DNA of 6,067 bases, from positions 1-6,067 of the forward strand of contig CAMLNW010000176.1 in assembly GCA_946481495.1 (NCBI GenBank), in the 5' to 3' direction. The DNA comes from an uncultured Actinomycetes bacterium. Its GTDB lineage: Bacteria > Actinomycetota > Thermoleophilia > Solirubrobacterales > Thermoleophilaceae. Below, in pieces: positions 5,073 through 6,067 of this stretch. Below the pieces are notes generated by a model, which was given only the letters and a program-made list of their open reading frames with translations, made no database searches and was not told the DNA's origin. Every line of letters starts with the position of its first letter. Position 1 is the first letter of the stretch. Position numbers and translations under genes: made by a program.

Positions 5073-6067
5073 GGCGACTCGTCCGGTGTCGTCGGGGGCG
5101 GCGTCGGTGCGACGAAGCGACCGACGACCAGGACGACGGTGCTGCCGCTGTCGACCCCGGTGTCCCCGCTCGGGCGTTGCTCGAGCACCACCCCATCCTG
5201 ACTCTCGTCGTCGACGTCGCGCTGGCGAACCGACCCCTTCAAGCCGTCGGCGCGCAGCTGGTTGAGCGCGTCCTGCTGCGACAGCCCGACGACGAACGGG
5301 ACCGGAACCTGCTCTACGGGCTCGGCGACGGTCAGCGTCACGCGGCCGCCGGGCTCGAGCGTCGCGCCGGCGCCGGGGTCCTGGGCGATCACCTCGTCCT
5401 CGGGCTGATCGGACGGCTCACGCACCGTCCGGTAGGTCAGGCCGAGGTCGTCGAGGCGCTTGGTCGCCGAGTCGAGCGACAGCCCGACGAGGTCTGGGAC
5501 GTCGACCTGCTCAGGCCCGGAGCTGACGAACAGGCGCACGTTCGAGCGCCGCTGGATCGAGGCACCCTCGCGCGGTGAGGTACCGATCGCAAGGCCCTCG
5601 TCGACCGTCGCCGAGGCCCGCTCGGTCGGATTGACGCGCAGGTCGGCGCGACGCAGGACGCGGACGGCCTGCGCCTGCGTCAGCCCGCTGACCGACGGCA
5701 CCGTCACCTCGCCGGGGCCGCTCGACACCACCAGCGTGATCGTGTCGCCGCGCGCCGCCTGCTCGCCGGGATCGGGGTCTTGGCGCAGCACCTGGTCGAG
5801 CGTCGCGAGCGACCGCTCGCGCTCGACCGCGACCTTCTCGAAGCCCGCCTTGTCGAGCCGGTCGCGCGCCTCGCTGAGCTGCATCCCGGTGACCTTCGGC
5901 ACGTCGATCTGCTCGGGGCGCGTGAAGACCCAGGCCATCAGGGCAACCAGCGCGAGCACGAGCAGGGCTAGCGCGATCGCCGGCCAGCGGCGCGGCTTGT
6001 CGACCGTGGCGGCGCCACCGGGTGGCGGGGCCGGGACGGCCGCGAAGATCGCCGTGTCCTGCCCGAC
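5069..6067 (-). CDS. PASTA-repeat membrane protein, probable PknB-type kinase C-terminal part (partial)
   Basis: The gene enters from the right edge: the frame is open through position 6067 with no stop, so the visible 332 residues are only the C-terminal part. They begin with a short Ala/Pro-rich cytoplasmic linker (about residues 1-25, starting VGQDTAIF, with a Thr). A basic RRW and one membrane helix (about 29-49) follow. Four PASTA repeats come next (about 54-121, 122-188, 189-254, 255-316), each opening with a 'VPxxxGL/M' strand and three of them separated by 'SSGPxxV' or similar, and then a Pro/Thr-rich tail. A GTG at 5957-5959 is in frame but falls inside the membrane helix, so it is not the start. 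The domain order matches PknB/StkP-type Ser/Thr kinases, whose PASTA repeats bind muropeptides or lipid II and which govern cell-wall synthesis and division. The kinase domain itself is outside the window, so a PASTA-only protein is not ruled out. The stop overlaps the ddl start by 4 nt, which points to an operon. Confidence 0.88.
   Translation of the reverse strand, partial: VGQDTAIFAAVPAPPPGGAATVDKPRRWPAIALALLVLALVALMAWVFTRPEQIDVPKVTGMQLSEARDRLDKAGFEKVAVERERSLATLDQVLRQDPDPGEQAARGDTITLVVSSGPGEVTVPSVSGLTQAQAVRVLRRADLRVNPTERASATVDEGLAIGTSPREGASIQRRSNVRLFVSSGPEQVDVPDLVGLSLDSATKRLDDLGLTYRTVREPSDQPEDEVIAQDPGAGATLEPGGRVTLTVAEPVEQVPVPFVVGLSQQDALNQLRADGLKGSVRQRDVDDESQDGVVLEQRPSGDTGVDSGSTVVLVVGRFVAPTPPPTTPDESP

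Noticed and set aside
3832..5196. A 454-residue open frame on the minus strand covering ddl and part of the lipoprotein gene
   Set aside because: Its translation is Arg/Ala-rich with no recognisable motif, and it lies over ddl in another frame. Long shadow frames are expected at this GC content.
5957..5959. In-frame GTG as the start of the PASTA protein
   Set aside because: It lies within the membrane helix, and the frame continues open to the window edge with a plausible basic and linker sequence.
1..6067. CRISPR arrays, tRNA or rRNA genes, insertion sequences
   Set aside because: No regularly spaced repeats, no tRNA-like or rRNA segments and no transposase motifs were seen on either strand.

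Overview
The window is very GC-rich (about 64-77% in the stretches I counted by hand) and densely coding. Three of the four minus-strand genes have a GTG start inside the window; the start of the fourth lies outside. It looks like an actinobacterium. The style of the kinase at 2168-3568 and the placement of a D-Ala-D-Ala ligase directly behind a PASTA-repeat membrane protein recall Thermoleophilia such as Solirubrobacterales, but that placement is inferred from memory of the families and not from a search.

Layout, left to right. Positions 1-114 are non-coding or hold the tail of an unseen gene. A plus-strand gene (115-1833) encodes a cytoplasmic GAF-GAF-SpoIIE-type (PP2C/PPM) phosphatase with all metal-binding motifs intact. 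It meets head-on a small XRE-type DNA-binding protein (1830-2045, minus), and the two genes share a CTAG at which both stop. After 122 bp comes a minus-strand membrane Ser/Thr protein kinase (2168-3568) with a discoidin/jelly-roll-like outer domain. Its kinase domain has an in-frame gap of about 25 residues where helix F should be. Divergent from it, behind a strong Shine-Dalgarno sequence, is a small lipoprotein of unknown function (3629-4090, plus), lower in GC than its neighbours. It converges on ddl (4098-5072, minus) at a perfect 13-bp inverted repeat that overlaps the ends of both genes. The ddl start overlaps by 4 nt (GTGA) the stop of a minus-strand gene that runs off the right edge. 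This gene encodes a transmembrane segment and four PASTA repeats, and is most likely the C-terminal half of a PknB/StkP-type kinase.

How the genes fit together. The right half is a cell-wall module: a sensor of muropeptide or lipid II type (PASTA) translationally coupled to the enzyme that makes the D-Ala-D-Ala dipeptide of the peptidoglycan stem. The second, non-PASTA kinase lies on the same strand but is separated from ddl by the oppositely oriented lipoprotein gene. The left-hand phosphatase is of the SpoIIE/RsbU type, which normally acts on anti-sigma-factor antagonists and not on PknB substrates, and no partner is visible. Most of the window is conventional. The observations most worth a second look are the gapped kinase domain, the shared stop-codon hairpin and the atypical lipoprotein gene.
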